Source: Paraconiothyrium sp. Pb-2020 (Eukaryota > Ascomycota > Dothideomycetes > Pleosporales > Didymosphaeriaceae). From it: a stretch of DNA of 64,000 nucleotides. The position numbers were made by a program, and so were the translations under genes. Location of the stretch: positions 1,583,768-1,647,767 of the forward strand of contig JAJUBI010000007.1 of the NCBI GenBank assembly GCA_022419385.1, in the 5' to 3' direction. A model generated the notes under the pieces. It worked only from the letters and a program-made list of their open reading frames with translations, was not told where the DNA came from and ran no database searches. Each line of letters begins with the position of its first letter. Position 1 is the first letter of the stretch. This document shows, one piece after another, positions 12,019-23,538 of this stretch.

Positions 12019-14462
12019 TCATAGAGGCGGGATCGTGAAGTCGTCCATGGCTTTATTCCACAGCCAGTCCTCAAACGACCCATCCAGAGGCAACGAATTC
12101 TCCGGCGGTGCTATGCTGTCGAAGTTCATCGAATTGAAGTCAAGGTTCTGTAGAAGCGGTATGCGGGCCCTCTTCTGTCTGTATGTCTCATAATCCGTTC
12201 GTGGCGCGGCCCAGTTCTCTCGTAAAGCGACTGCGTTCGTCTCTCTGGCGGAACTATTGCTGCTGTCCGGCCCGACTAGTTTCGAGATATGCTCGTTCAA
12301 CCGTTTTGTGAAGCTGCAGAGAAGATTTCTCTGGAAGTACGCAATCCTAGAAAGCGGGTCGGTCTTGCAGTGGTCAAATGGTACCCTGTTCCGATCTTGA
12401 GGAAGCGAAAATTCCATCTTGTTGTACATTTGATGGAATAGAGACATCATTTCGCCTTCTCTTGCCACGGAGACTGGGTTCCAGGTAGATGGGACGTCCT
12501 CTACAGGTAATGAGCAAGGTATGGGTTCAAAGAACAAAGACTTGTCCAGCACAAGATTCAGGACCTCCACAAACGTGTCGTTGATATCGGTGTGTCGTTC
12601 ACGATCATCCGTCAGAAAGACAAGCTTGCAAGCAATTATGCACGCATAACACCATGCTGACCACGTAGGGAAGCCAAGTTGGTGAAGCGAGGCGTGGGGG
12701 ACAGCGATGACGGTCTTGATGTAGGATTGTACGGCGTTCAGACAACGATACAGGGTCTTCAAACGAGTTGGAGTTATAACAGCAGCTGGGTACCCGCTCG
12801 GGGTAGCCCAGAGCGAATCATGGACGGCACACTCATAGATCCACATGTTTACCAAACGAATGCTAAGGCTTAGGGTCGCTGAGAACATGAGTATTGGATT
12901 ACGATCGTTGAACGTGGATAGTAGTGCTTACGATTACTCTGTATGAGTGCCCGGGGAATAGACTCGGTAATGTGATCTAATTCCCGATCGAAGTTGGCCA
13001 CAGATAAATGTACCAGCGCCTCCCCTTTGACATCCGCATTCTCAATGTCATCGTAAGAGAAGTAGTTGTGAATTCTGCACATCAGCGCACTGAGTTGGAT
13101 CAACGGTGTGATGATAGCATCGGTCGAATACTCCTGACAGTCTGCCAGGTGCTGGCAACATTGGTCCATATACCGAGTGTGCGTCAGCGTTGTCGGTCTG
13201 CGCCACGACTGGGAAAAACTGGCATTCTATCAGTATTTTGAACATGCTCCTAGTTAGGAAATTGCTCGCGTGGTCTAAGAGAGGAGGCTAGAGAAATTAA
13301 ACCTACTTTGCAGCTAGGTAGAACGTCCCAAGGAATGCCCGTTTCTCTGCGAGCGATCGCACAGAGTACAGATTGGCACCAATGTCGCCCATGGTAATCT
13401 TTTTCTTTGCATTCTGGGGGTTCTTGCAAAAGCCAAGGTCTTGAAGCATCGCAACACATAACTGTAGCATGGTCGCTAGCTGTTGCTTGACAGGGTCATA
13501 GTAAAAGTGATACCTTCACAATCCGTTGTGTTAGGAAGTAGATGTGATCGCATATAGGGAGATCCATACCATGCAGTGAACACAAGTATACCTTGCAGCA
13601 ATTCCAAGGTCTTTTGCGAGCATTTGATTACACGAAGTGATATTTGTTCCTTGAGCTTGGCTGCAAGCGTAAGCTGCAAACCAGCCTGCCTATGGGTAGT
13701 TGCTGTGAGGATAGCATGAAAGAGGAAAGGCTGACTTCGTCGCAGCGCTTCGCCATTCACGGAGCCTGGAATGATAACGAACGGGAATGCAGACGCATAC
13801 GAATCCCTGTACTCTTGTAGTAAAGAGTAAGCCGTGCTCTCGTTAAGAAGGCCATCGTCCACTGGATCATATACTGTGCAAGGAGGTTCTGCAGGAGCGT
13901 ATGGTATCCTCTCCTTTTGAGTGTCAGTCACGGTTGTTACGTAACAGAGAAAGCACTTCGAAATGCTTGCACAAAACGTAGCTTATTGAGAAGTCTAAGT
14001 GGGTCATTCTTACCGGTGACTGCGCTGGCGTATCATAGCACGGGGCGGCGTTCTGAGAGCGTCCTTCAACATCAGCGGCACTTTCGGGAGGAGTCGCCAG
14101 TGGCAAGTGAACCTCCTGAAGGGTAGCGGAGACACTAGAGCTACCAATTGTTGCTGAATTTTGACCAGCTTGGGGAGCCTGTCCATTCGCTAATAGGTCT
14201 ATCAGAGTATCGAACCGCTGTTCCAACTGTTTGACGCGTCTCATCAATAAGTCAGCCAATCGTTGCACTACAACCCCACGGGACACACTCACGAACGGCT
14301 CTTCGGACCTCTCTTTTTCATAGTCTCATCAAATACACATTCTTTTTTCAGTCTCTGGCATCGATAGCAAAGGTCAATCCTATCCTCAAAAGGCGAGCAT
14401 TTAGCCTTGGCCTTTGTGCACGACTGGCAGGCTCTCCGCTTCTTGACTTCGTCTAGCACCAT
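12019..14462 (-). CDS. Zn2Cys6 fungal transcription factor
   Basis: Six exons (14462-14293, 14239-14014, 13913-13570, 13513-13307, 13218-12932, 12878-12019) join in consistent phase to encode about 697 residues. The start is the first in-frame ATG; the codon further upstream is TTG. Residues 12-42 form the binuclear cluster C-x2-C-x6-C-x9-C-x2-C-x6-C, followed by a short coiled coil (RVKQLEQRFDTLIDLL). The middle part has the fungal regulator signature FTAWYHFYYDPVKQQL...LCVAMLQDLGF and an MDQCCQHL helix. The spliced joins at 13570/13513 and 13307/13218 restore this pattern, which supports them. The protein should act in the nucleus on CGG-containing sites. It is divergent from an MFS efflux pump that starts 760 bp away, which suggests it controls that gene. 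The third intron (100 nt) is the least certain. Confidence 0.9.
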
Positions 14463-14730
14463 CTGGGGGCCAGGACAAGCTTCCTTTTCGAGCACCAAGC
14501 GAGAAAATGGTATCAGTACTTGCTTTCTTGAAAGCTGTCCTGCTCAAGTGTGATTCGTAGGGAGGCTCTTCGATTGTCCAAGGTGCAATATTCCGCGAAA
14601 GTTGACAAACAATTCTAATTTGGGCGAATTGCATTTCTGCCGACGGAAAAGGTGAATTAAAATGCAACGGGGATGAAACAAGTCGATGGATGATGGGGTA
14701 TCATGTCGTTGTGGAGGGAGGAAGCACAGG

Positions 14731-14742
14731 CCCCGAACGGGG
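14731..14742. promoter_or_regulatory. Candidate Zn2Cys6 site, CCCCG-AA-CGGGG
   Basis: This is a perfect 5-bp inverted repeat with a 2-bp spacer that contains CCG-N2-CGG. Zn2Cys6 dimers bind paired CGG triplets, so it is a plausible operator for the adjacent regulator. There is no direct evidence of binding. Confidence 0.4.
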
Positions 14743-15037
14743 ACGGAGCGATGTTTTGCCCAAAAAGCCGACGGGGCAAGGCGCAAGTTCAGCCCCCGCT
14801 CCCGTTCCAACACGCTATCGCACACGGCGAACGGCGCAAGACAACCGCACCCTCCCCTAAGCCAGTATTAATTCCGTTAAATTTTCGATTTAGAGTTTGG
14901 CATGAGGCTAAGCCCATCGCGAAAGACCCCATAGAGTCGCTGATCGCAACATGGGCCTATCAAATGCTGGCATCAGGTAGGGCACGTGTAGTCGGGCGAG
15001 ATTTGTGAGCTTATTGCTCCTATCGCACGACGACCCT

Positions 15038-15046
15038 CCGTAGCGG
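15038..15046. promoter_or_regulatory. Candidate Zn2Cys6 site, CCG-TAG-CGG
   Basis: This is an everted CCG/CGG pair with a 3-bp spacer, about 180 bp before the MFS start codon. It is a second candidate regulator site. Confidence 0.35.
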
Positions 15047-15140
15047 TGATAGTCAAACGCATCCGAAGGATGGATATTTGATCTCTCAACGGACGAAGAG
15101 TCGCGGGTGGGCTAATATGTCGTTATTTGTACATAACCTT

Positions 15141-15153
15141 TGGGTGAAACCCA
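15141..15153. promoter_or_regulatory. Inverted repeat TGGGT-GAA-ACCCA
   Basis: A perfect 5-bp inverted repeat with a 3-bp spacer sits 70 bp before the MFS start codon. The position fits a protein-binding site in the core promoter or 5' UTR, but the binding factor is unknown. Confidence 0.3.
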
Positions 15154-15222
15154 GGGTTAAATGTTAGGAGTATCCCAAGCTATCGAGCAATTCACATCTC
15201 ATTAATCTACCGGTCACTCGCC

Positions 15223-17088
15223 ATGGGCTCCTCAACACAGGAACAGATTCCACCGCAAGAGAAGGATCTCGATCGCGACGATACCTCAATCGAGACGCCT
15301 AAGGACAGGCCTGCTGAGACCATCAAAGAGGATGAAGACCACTTCATGTCGGGCGCGAAACTGCACCTTCTCATCCTAGGTCTCAGCCTCGCATGTTTCC
15401 TGATGGCTTTAGATATGGCTATTATCACGGTAGCCATTCCAGAAATCACAGAAAAGTTTCACTCCACAGCAGATATCGGATGGTACGTGAGTGCGTACCT
15501 ACTTACGCTGTGCTCGCTGCAGCCTCTATCAGGGAAGCTGTACTCAAACTTCTCTCTCAAGGTGCGTCCAGACGTGATGAAGCTTGCTACACATGGAACG
15601 TTAACAATTCTCAGTGGACCTTCATGGCATTCCTCCTACTCTTCGAGATCGGATCCGCCATCTCAGGTGCTGCTACCTCGTCGACTATGCTCATTGTTGG
15701 CCGCGCCATCGCGGGCATGGGCGCTGCCGGCCTGATGAGTGGAACACTCTCTATCCTTGCCGTCGCTGTCAGCGTCCGCCTGCGAGCCGCCTATACGGGG
15801 GTCATAATGTCGATGTTTGGCCTCGCCGTAGTCGTTGGGCCGTTGATCGGCGGTGCATTTACGCAGCATGTATCATGTAGGCCAATCCATAGGTACATCA
15901 TCCGTACATTTCGACTCGTACTGACTTGTACTAGGGAGGTGGGTGTTCTACATTAACCTTCCCATCGGAGCAGCGACTGCATCTGTTCTATTTATCTTCT
16001 GTAAGTGTTGTCCACCGCAAAGGTATCGAAAGCAGCCACTAACCCGCCTTCTCAATCCAGTCCGCCCGCCTACCCGCAAAGCAGAGCTAGATCCACTCAA
16101 AGATCGAATCGCCCGGCTTGATCTTGTTGGAGCAGCCCTGTTCATCCCGGCTGTGATCATGCTTCTCATGGCTCTCCAGTGGGGTGGCCTGACCTACCCG
16201 TGGAGCTCAGGACGCATCGTCGGTTTGCTCGTTGGCGGAGGCGTACTCGTAGTCATATTCGGAGTATGGCAGTGGCACAGGGGCAAAGAAGCGATGATTC
16301 CGCCGCCGATATTCCTACAGCGCTCGGTGTTCTGGGCTTGTCTTACTGCCATGTCCAGCATGGGAACAATGATCATGCTCGGCACGTGGTTGCAGGAGTG
16401 GTTCCAAGCCGTCAAAGGAAATTCGCCTCTTCAGTCGGGCGTGAACCTCCTGCCCTCGATGATCGCACAAGTCATTGCCTCTATCACGTAAGTCCCCGAA
16501 CCGGTTTGTCGATAACTGAAGCTGACTGTTATCTGCAGAGCCGGCGCCTTAATTACTATCCTCGGCTACTACAACCCCTTCATCATCATTGGTACGATCT
16601 TGCTCGCAATAGCCTCCGGCCTCTTCACGACTTTCGAGATCGACACTGGCAGCGCAAAATGGATTGGGTATCAAGTGTTCTTCGGACTCGGCTCCGGCTT
16701 TTTCGTCACCAGCCCGCTTGTCGCCATTCAGGCGGTCCTCAGCGCTGCTGATACTCCCGTCGGCATTGCGATCGTTACATTCTTCCAGATGTTCGGCAGC
16801 GCCTTCTTCGTTGCCCTTTCCCAGACCATCTTCAATGAGCAGCTCCTCAAGCAACTAGCCAAGAACGCACCGGATGTGAACGTGGATGCGCTGCTGGCTG
16901 CCGGTACTGCGAGATTACACCTTGCAGTGACGCCGGAACAGCTGCCCGGGGTGCTTCTCAGTTACAACAGAGCATTGTTGGATCCGTTCTACCTGGGTGC
17001 AGGTATCTCTGCGCTAGCTACGTTCTGCTCACTGGGGATTCAGTGGGTAAACGTCAAGGGCAAAGAGCTGAGTCCGGGAGCTGCTTAG
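15223..17088 (+). CDS. MFS efflux transporter, DHA2/14-TM type
   Basis: Five exons (15223-15561, 15615-15876, 15935-16000, 16061-16487, 16539-17088) encode 547 residues. After a charged cytosolic N-terminus, the first helix carries LDMAIITVAIPEI, typical of drug:H+ antiporter family 2. VGRAIAGMGAAGLMSGTLSI and the antiporter motif [26 protein letters not shown] follow; the WRW tryptophan codon is created by splicing at 15876/15935. The length fits 14-TM pumps of the type found with fungal toxin and metabolite clusters. The protein should export small molecules across the plasma membrane. It is divergent from a Zn2Cys6 factor, which probably regulates it. The substrate cannot be read from sequence. 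Confidence 0.9.
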
Positions 17089-18552
17089 CCGTCACGTCTA
17101 TGCCCCCATGTGCGCTTGTAATATCTCTACCACCATTTGACCATTCCTGCAGATTTGCCACACTATTTAGACTGCAAATACATGTAGACTGAAATTGGAC
17201 TAGAAGTTTGTTTACCAAAAAGTACCCAGAGCTGGGTTTCTTTATTACGCCTCACAGGTATTGATGTAATGATATCAGCGGCTTCACCTAACAAGATACA
17301 TCTTATTACTCTCCTCTCGACTAGAAGAATCTGAATGAGAGTGGCAAGCAGGTAGAACTGCAATCTCCAAAGCCTTCGCAGCTCCTCATTTCAAAAGCCT
17401 GCAAAGATTCTTGCACCTCATGACCTATACCGCAAAACTCAGAGCAAAACAAAAAATCAAGCAAGCAAAACCCACCTCTATTCTTAGCCAGCAGCCCCAC
17501 GTCACCGCTAGCACACAATTTTCCTCCCGTCGCCAACGCGCCGCTCCACAGGACTCCACTACGCGCCGTGATCAAGAAATTTCCTCACCTGCCAAGGCAA
17601 CACCGACATCCGCAGACCGACACGACGTTGGCATCACCGCCACACCGTGGCGCTCTGCTCGCTCGCTTGCACCGCTTGCAGGATCTGCCCAGATCTGCGG
17701 CTCAGCACCATGACGCGATGATCCTCTTGGCGCTAAAATCAGGAACGCGCACGTGTGGGAAGCAGAGATGCGGGAAGGGGACTAGCGCGGTGGACGGAGG
17801 TGGCCGGTGCACCACCACCGTGTGTGAGGATAGGACTAGAGTACGGGTGAGGTTCTGGAGGGACGTAGTGTCGCCAAGGGAACGGGTGGCGATTTTGGAA
17901 CAGGTGATGAGTGATGGATGCGAGGGGATGGTAAGAGGGGTCTGTGGCTTGCGGGGAGGCGTGGAAGAGAGCAAAGAGAGCTTGTTCGAGTGCGGAATGC
18001 CGTGCAGCAAGCCATTCCGGCTTCACATACATTTTCATCACAGGCAAAACAGTCATAGAGAGCAGCATTGGACATATCGAAATGTATCGATTTCAGGCCT
18101 CTCCTCCCAGAGATAGCCACCCTCAAAACTATAAAAACACAGATTGGACTCGCAGTCCGAAAGCCCTCACCGGCACCTGGGGTATATCCTTCGCCGCTGG
18201 TTGTGTCAAAAATAGAAAGTTGCAGCAATGCCATGTAGGCAATGCTAAGCCCTCTCGCGAGAAGCTGGGTATCAAATGTGTAAACTTTTTTTTGGTTTGG
18301 TTTGATTTCCCAAGTGGTTGAACTCCTCGATGGTTGTGTGTGTGGTAAAGCAAAGAAACAAAGAACTTTTGGTTGGTGTCGTAAAGGTGATGAAGTGGTG
18401 ATGTTTGGAACGCCCCGAACGCCTTGCTGTAAATGCCCAATGTTGTGAGAGAATCAGGACCAGCTCTCAGTGGCGATTTGTTCCCATGGCTGTAAAATCC
18501 GTAGTTGAATGCCGAAAAATGTACAGGAAAGGTTGGAAGAAGAGGACGTTCT
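17089..18552. other. 1.5-kb intergenic stretch
   Basis: This lies between two convergent gene ends. The open frames in it (17411-18321) overlap on both strands, lack domains and are not supported. It presumably holds 3' UTRs. I see nothing else. Confidence 0.5.
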
Positions 18553-19005
18553 CTAGTTGCGAGAGAACTGCCGTGACATCTTGTGCCAGGCGCCCTCGAT
18601 GCTGCTCCGTACGCCGCGCTCAGAGTCGGTGCTCATGGTCGAAGAGGAAGAGTTCTGGCGGCTAGTCTTTGCGCGCTCTTCGACGAGGTTGCCGGCGCCG
18701 CCACGGCCGATGTGGTAGACGGGGGCGGCATGCTCGCGGAGACGCTCCTGCTGTGCAAGCTCCTCGTCGAAAGAGAACATGGCTCGCTCCTTCTCGCGGT
18801 GGATGTTGCCAGCGCCACCACGGCCGCTGGTGAAGAGGGCATTGGAAGGCGGTGGGGTGAGCTTGACGCGGGATGCCGGGCCGCTGGCGTCAGGTCCGGA
18901 TGTGACATTCTTGGGGATGCGAGTGACATTGCCAGCTCCTCCACGGCCGTAGTAGGCTGAGGCTGATGCGGAGGGGTGGGGCTCGGTGATGTGGTAAGAG
19001 ACCAT
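18553..19005 (-). CDS. GRGGAGN-repeat protein, Par32/DUF3602 family
   Basis: A single exon from the ATG of MVSYHITEPHPS encodes 150 residues. The repeat GRGGAGN occurs exactly three times, at residues 20-26, 61-67 and 100-106, which is the hallmark of the fungal DUF3602 family that includes yeast Par32. Between the repeats the chain is polar and rich in Ser, Pro and charged residues, so it is probably disordered. The C-terminus has a Ser run and many potential phosphorylation sites. Yeast Par32 is phosphorylated after TORC1 inhibition and restrains ammonium transporters; a similar nitrogen-signalling role here is inference. No membrane segment is present. Confidence 0.88.
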   Translation of the reverse strand: MVSYHITEPHPSASASAYYGRGGAGNVTRIPKNVTSGPDASGPASRVKLTPPPSNALFTSGRGGAGNIHREKERAMFSFDEELAQQERLREHAAPVYHIGRGGAGNLVEERAKTSRQNSSSSTMSTDSERGVRSSIEGAWHKMSRQFSRN

Positions 19006-20704
19006 GTTGGGTATGTCTGAATGTGGAGTGAGGTTCAAGTTTAGTGGCGAGAGGATGTTGCGGTTGAGTGTAGGTAGAGCAATGGATTTCCTTCAAGTGA
19101 GGGCGTGCTTGGCTCTTGTAGGGTTCAGTGGTGTGACTTGGTGGTTCACGATGTGTTTGGGCGGGTGCGCTTTATATGACAACAAAGTCCTCAAACGAGG
19201 CGTGGCTCCCCAGCGCAAAGCCGGGCCAGGCAACGCGCCCAGAAATCTCTGGCACCCGCAGATTCATCATCCGTCCAGCACGTTCCACTCGGCGGCGGCC
19301 TCAGCGGTGCACTTTGCAGTTAACGGCAGGGCAGTGATCATGCGTGCTGGAAGCGCGAACAAAGGCTCGCTGGTGGTCACGATTCAATAGCGTAATAGTG
19401 CTCCGGCGCTGGAGGACCCCCGGGGCCACCTGACTGTTGCGCGGCTACGCGACTGGCCAGCCTGCGTTTCCTGGGGGTAACAGAAACTACTTGAAAATTT
19501 GCAGCGTCAATTTCGCCATGCGGCGCCATCGTCGTCGTCTGCAGCGTCAGACATGGCGATGCGGCGCCGGCTCCACCCAGGCGCAAATTTTCCTGCGCCT
19601 GAGTCGCCCTGTTTCGCATCGTCGCCGTGCCTGGCGCCCGCCCCCGGATTCTGCTGCACCAGCTGCTGTTCCTGGCCGTCTGGAGCTGGAGCTTGCGTGT
19701 TGAGCTTCTTTGTTTGTGCAGCCTCAATTCACACAGATTGCCGTCACACCACGCATCGTGCACCCCAGATATTGCTGCGGGAACAGCATCTCCGCCGCTC
19801 CGTTCGCCGCGAGCACGCGCAGCTCGGAAACCTATTCTCGCAATCCCATCGGCCAGCTCGGCGCATGACGTCGAGCATCGTGAGGCTTGGGTCTGGCGGA
19901 GGCGGTTCGCTTCAGTGCCAGTCACGAGGTAGAGCCCCTGCCCAGGTGCAGGTGATGCCATGTCACTTTGACGCGGAGATTATGCCTCCCCTTCGTCGTC
20001 TCTGCCTGCGAATCGCAGCGCTTCCGGTAGCACGAAGCCGCCGCCTGTCTGCGTGACATTGCGCCTTTGGTCCAACGCATCACTCAATCCACAACACCAC
20101 AGTCACCGGGCCATTCCCCTGACGCCCAACACTCACGATCCTTGGCGCACAGACTCGGCTCTGCATTCTGGACTTGTCGTCCTCACCGACTATGTGGTCC
20201 GTACTCCTTTGTACATGTGGCATTTCCAAACTATGTACGCTTCTACTGCCAGCATGCATCTGCCGCACATGTCGTGACCATGCTACAAAATCACTGGGTA
20301 TCCGATGAGCACAAAACGCCATTCATGCTTTGCAACGCTCTTTGTCTCTCCGCCGCCGTCTCCACTCTACGCGCAATAAACGCTGTCCATGATGGGGACG
20401 GTTAAGTAAAAGAAACAGGGACAAAACCACCGGCGTGGTTGACCACGGTCGACCGAATGCGGGGAAACAAACCACTTCTTAGCACTCCCGCCAGGTCGAT
20501 CCTACATAATGTTCCTCGGCGTTCCCAAAATACAGGGCTGGTGTGGTCATCGGGAGCGCTGTCCGATTCCATGACTAACACGGCCGTCCGAGCGTCATGC
20601 AAGCGGTCCCAAGAACGTCTAGGTGGATGTGGAGGCGGGAGACCGGCGACGGATGCGGAGAAGGGGGCGAGCAAATGGCAGCCTCCGAGACCACAACGCG
20701 TCGC
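19006..20704. other. 1.7-kb intergenic stretch
   Basis: This contains the promoter of the GRGGAGN-repeat gene and the 3' flank of ARP1. A GC-rich block at 19380-20060 has long open frames on both strands, but they mirror each other and carry no domain, so I do not call a gene. Confidence 0.5.
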
Positions 20705-22023
20705 CTATGCAAACTTGGCGTGGATGATGTCCGGGTTCTCCTGCCATTCATCCTTTTCAACCCACATCTGCAGTTCGTGTCAGCTCCAGCTCCACATGCT
20801 ATGTATGACATGACGAAATCCCTCACCTTTTTGAACGTACTCAGACCCGCAAGAATGCTGCCGCCCGTCCACGTCGTGTATATTCGCTCAGGGGGTGCGA
20901 GGATCTTGATGCGCATGTCCTTCACCGCTAACCGCTGCACCTCGTGGAGCAGTCTGTTTCCGAAACCTTTAGTCAACGTGGAGCCTCCAGAGAGCACGAT
21001 GTTGCCATAGAGCGCTTTTCGCAGATCCATATCCGTCCGGTGAATGGCCTCGACCACGATCTGGTGCACGCCAGGGTACTCAAGACCGATGATCTCGGGA
21101 TTGAACAAAATCTCCGGTGCCCTGAAACGCTCCGCGCCAACCTAGAGACTGTCAGCCAATATCGACGTCTTCGTACGCCATTGTCACTCACCTTAAGCTT
21201 CTGTCCGTCTGGTAGAGTATACTCAATGCTCTTGTTGTCCGATCGTGCCGCGCCTGACCACTCTTTCTCTTCTTTTGCGGGGTCCAACGCGACATAGCCA
21301 GCCTTCTCTTTGATGTCCTTGACCGTCTCTTTCTCTGCGCTTGTGTGAAACACCCGTCCGCTTTTTCGTAGCAGCTGTTGCATGTGCTCGGTGACGTCCC
21401 TGCCCGCTACATCAATCCGCCTAATGCTGTTGGGAATAGCAAAGCCTTGGAACACAGGCACCGCATGCGACACACCATCACCAGAATCAAGGACTATACC
21501 AGTCGTCTTCCCTGATGCGTACAACGAGAGGACGGCTTGCACCGATGTGTACAGAGCAGGCACATTAAACGTCTCGAACAGTATCTGTGCGGCTGTATCG
21601 CGGTTCTCTCGGGGGTTCAACGGCGGTTCGGTGAGGAGTACGGGATGCTAGAGGGGCACACAACCATTAGCGGTGCCCGCGAGAACATGACAACGCAGAG
21701 CTGTCGCATCCACTTACATCTTCGCTGACAGTCTTCAGCTCTTCCGTGTATACGTATTGCCATATTCTCTCCATGTCATCCCAGTCCGTGACAATGCCGT
21801 GCTCCAATGGGTAGTTGATCTTGAAAAGCCCCCTATACTGTTGTGCCTGTGGTCCAATGAACACGTCACCCTCCAACGCACCTGCCATTGTCCGTATGTG
21901 CTTCGGCCGCCCGACGAACGATGGGAAAAAACATTTGGGTAGGTCCTGGCCAGCGAAGCCTGCGCGTATAGTTCCGCTGCCATTGTCGAGGACTATGGGG
22001 GCATTGTGAAGTCGGGAGCCCAT
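20705..22023 (-). CDS. ARP1: Actin-related protein 1 (centractin), dynactin subunit
   Basis: Four exons (22023-21718, 21647-21192, 21141-20827, 20767-20705) encode 379 residues, the normal size for Arp1. The actin fold is intact. The N-terminus has [18 protein letters not shown] (phosphate 1), and later come [16 protein letters not shown] (phosphate 2), [15 protein letters not shown] (adenosine) and [15 protein letters not shown]. The last exon supplies [20 protein letters not shown]. The segments [15 protein letters not shown] and the Arp1-like [21 protein letters not shown] distinguish it from conventional actin. It should form the short filament of dynactin, which links dynein to cargo and supports nuclear migration and long-range transport in hyphae. 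Confidence 0.93.
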
Positions 22024-22470
22024 GGCGAGGCGCGGTGCAGGGCGATTACAGATTAGGAGACGATTCGTGAATGTCTAGGTGAGTTGATAGAGGCGAGAAT
22101 TATCGGCGGGGTGCAGCTGTTGCGAGGGGCGCATCTCTGGGAGCTCGAGACGTCAATGTTGCCAGTCGCGAAACTATCCACGACGCGAACCGATTCGGCA
22201 GGGGTCCCATGTCGCAATCACGTGCGGCGTCTACTCCTGGGCACCGGGCGCACTCCGAATACTCGGCATGTTGTACTGTCACAGCTGCATCTCCAACCCA
22301 GACGCGTAAGGCCTGTATATCAACTGATGCTTGTTTCGAGCCTCTTGCGGGTCACTGCATCTTGGTGTAACATTCTAGACTTGGCTCTGTCCCGGCGTAT
22401 CCCTCGAAGGTACCCCGCGTAAGCATCAACTACCCATGCTCAAACTTCTCTCTACAGATGTGCCTCCAGA
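22024..22470. promoter_or_regulatory. Divergent promoter region, ARP1 and TDP2-like gene
   Basis: These 447 bp separate two divergent start codons and must hold both core promoters. I see no further feature. Confidence 0.45.
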
Positions 22471-23538
22471 ATGAGTACTTCCAAAACCACACCAAAGCCC
22501 ATCCTTGAGGCCTTGAAGAAAGCATTAACGTCCGGACCCGCCGGAAAGCTCGACGATGCATATTACAAGCTTCGACCGCAGCCATTCCACCACTATAACG
22601 GCTCTGCCTGGGTTACATCTCCTCTTAGTCGCTCTTCACAGAGTCAATCCCCTTTCAAAAACATCCGCTTGATATCATGGAACATCGACATGCTCATCGG
22701 CTTCGCGGAAGAACGCATGAGCGCCGCGCTTGAACATCTTTCCAAATTAGTCGAAGGCACACATAATGAGACGCCCATAGTTATTTTCCTACAAGAGATG
22801 AGCCAGTCAGATATGGAGCAGATTCGTGACACATTATTTATACAGCGCCGCTTCTACATCACGGATCTTGACGAGCGCAACTGGCTGGGCCCACTCTACG
22901 GAACGAACACGCTCATCGACCTGCGTCTGAGCATCAGTCAAGTATTCCGCGTCCCTTGGATTAGCAAATTCGATCGCGATGGACTATTCGTTGACCTTGC
23001 GCTTGCGGAGCAGGGCAAAGGAAAGGTTCTGAGACTTTGCAACACGCACCTTGAATCGCTTGTTGCGGATCCTCCCGTTAGACCGCTCCAGCTCCAGGCC
23101 GCTGCACCCTACCTGCAAGCATCTTCTGTTGCATCGGGGCTCCTTGCGGGTGATTTAAATGCCATTCAGCCTTTCGATCGGACGTTGCACTCTGAGAATA
23201 ACCTCAAGGATGTCTACCTAGAACTCGGTGGAAGAGAAGACAGCGATGATGGGTACACGTGGGGCTACCAGGTTCCTCAAGCGCTGCGCGAAAGATTCGG
23301 ATGCAGTCGCATGGACAAAATCCTTTTCACGGGAGGAATCACGCCGCTGAATTTCGAACGTATAGGCGTAGGGGTAAAGGTTGCAGAGGATAAGAGAAAG
23401 GAGTTAAGGGATGGTGGGGAGGAAGAGTGGGTAACGGACCATTATGGGGTAATGGCAGACTTTCAAGTTGATGAAGAAAGTGCATTAGCTGTCACCGAGG
23501 GAGCTAAGGGTGAGGTGCCGCGATCCAAGCTGACGTGA
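22471..23538 (+). CDS. Endonuclease/exonuclease/phosphatase family protein, TDP2-like
   Basis: This intronless gene encodes 355 residues. The metal-dependent EEP phosphodiesterase motifs appear in order: SWNID (N71), FLQEM (E109), NTHLES (H193), GDLNA (D228, N230), SRMDKI and TDHYG (D323, H324). Their spacing fits tyrosyl-DNA phosphodiesterase 2-like proteins, which release topoisomerase II adducts from 5' DNA ends using Mg2+. The N-terminal 60 residues are not catalytic and contain a Lys-rich start. No signal peptide is present. The exact substrate (5'-tyrosyl DNA or another phosphodiester) is not fixed by these motifs. Confidence 0.82.
   Translation: MSTSKTTPKPILEALKKALTSGPAGKLDDAYYKLRPQPFHHYNGSAWVTSPLSRSSQSQSPFKNIRLISWNIDMLIGFAEERMSAALEHLSKLVEGTHNETPIVIFLQEMSQSDMEQIRDTLFIQRRFYITDLDERNWLGPLYGTNTLIDLRLSISQVFRVPWISKFDRDGLFVDLALAEQGKGKVLRLCNTHLESLVADPPVRPLQLQAAAPYLQASSVASGLLAGDLNAIQPFDRTLHSENNLKDVYLELGGREDSDDGYTWGYQVPQALRERFGCSRMDKILFTGGITPLNFERIGVGVKVAEDKRKELRDGGEEEWVTDHYGVMADFQVDEESALAVTEGAKGEVPRSKLT

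Larger units (their letters stand above)
14463..15222. promoter_or_regulatory. Shared promoter of the Zn2Cys6 factor and the MFS pump
   Basis: This 760-bp region separates two divergent start codons. It contains several CGG/CCG triplets, including two everted pairs and one perfect inverted repeat, all listed separately. Control of both genes from here is inference. Confidence 0.55.

Noticed and set aside
17411..18321. Several 100-180-codon frames between the MFS pump and the GRGGAGN-repeat gene
   Set aside because: They overlap on both strands, are low complexity and lack domains; the region is better explained as 3' flanks.
19377..20056. Overlapping 185- and 194-codon frames on opposite strands
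   Set aside because: The GC-rich sequence keeps both strands open; neither product has a domain and they cannot both be explained as genes.
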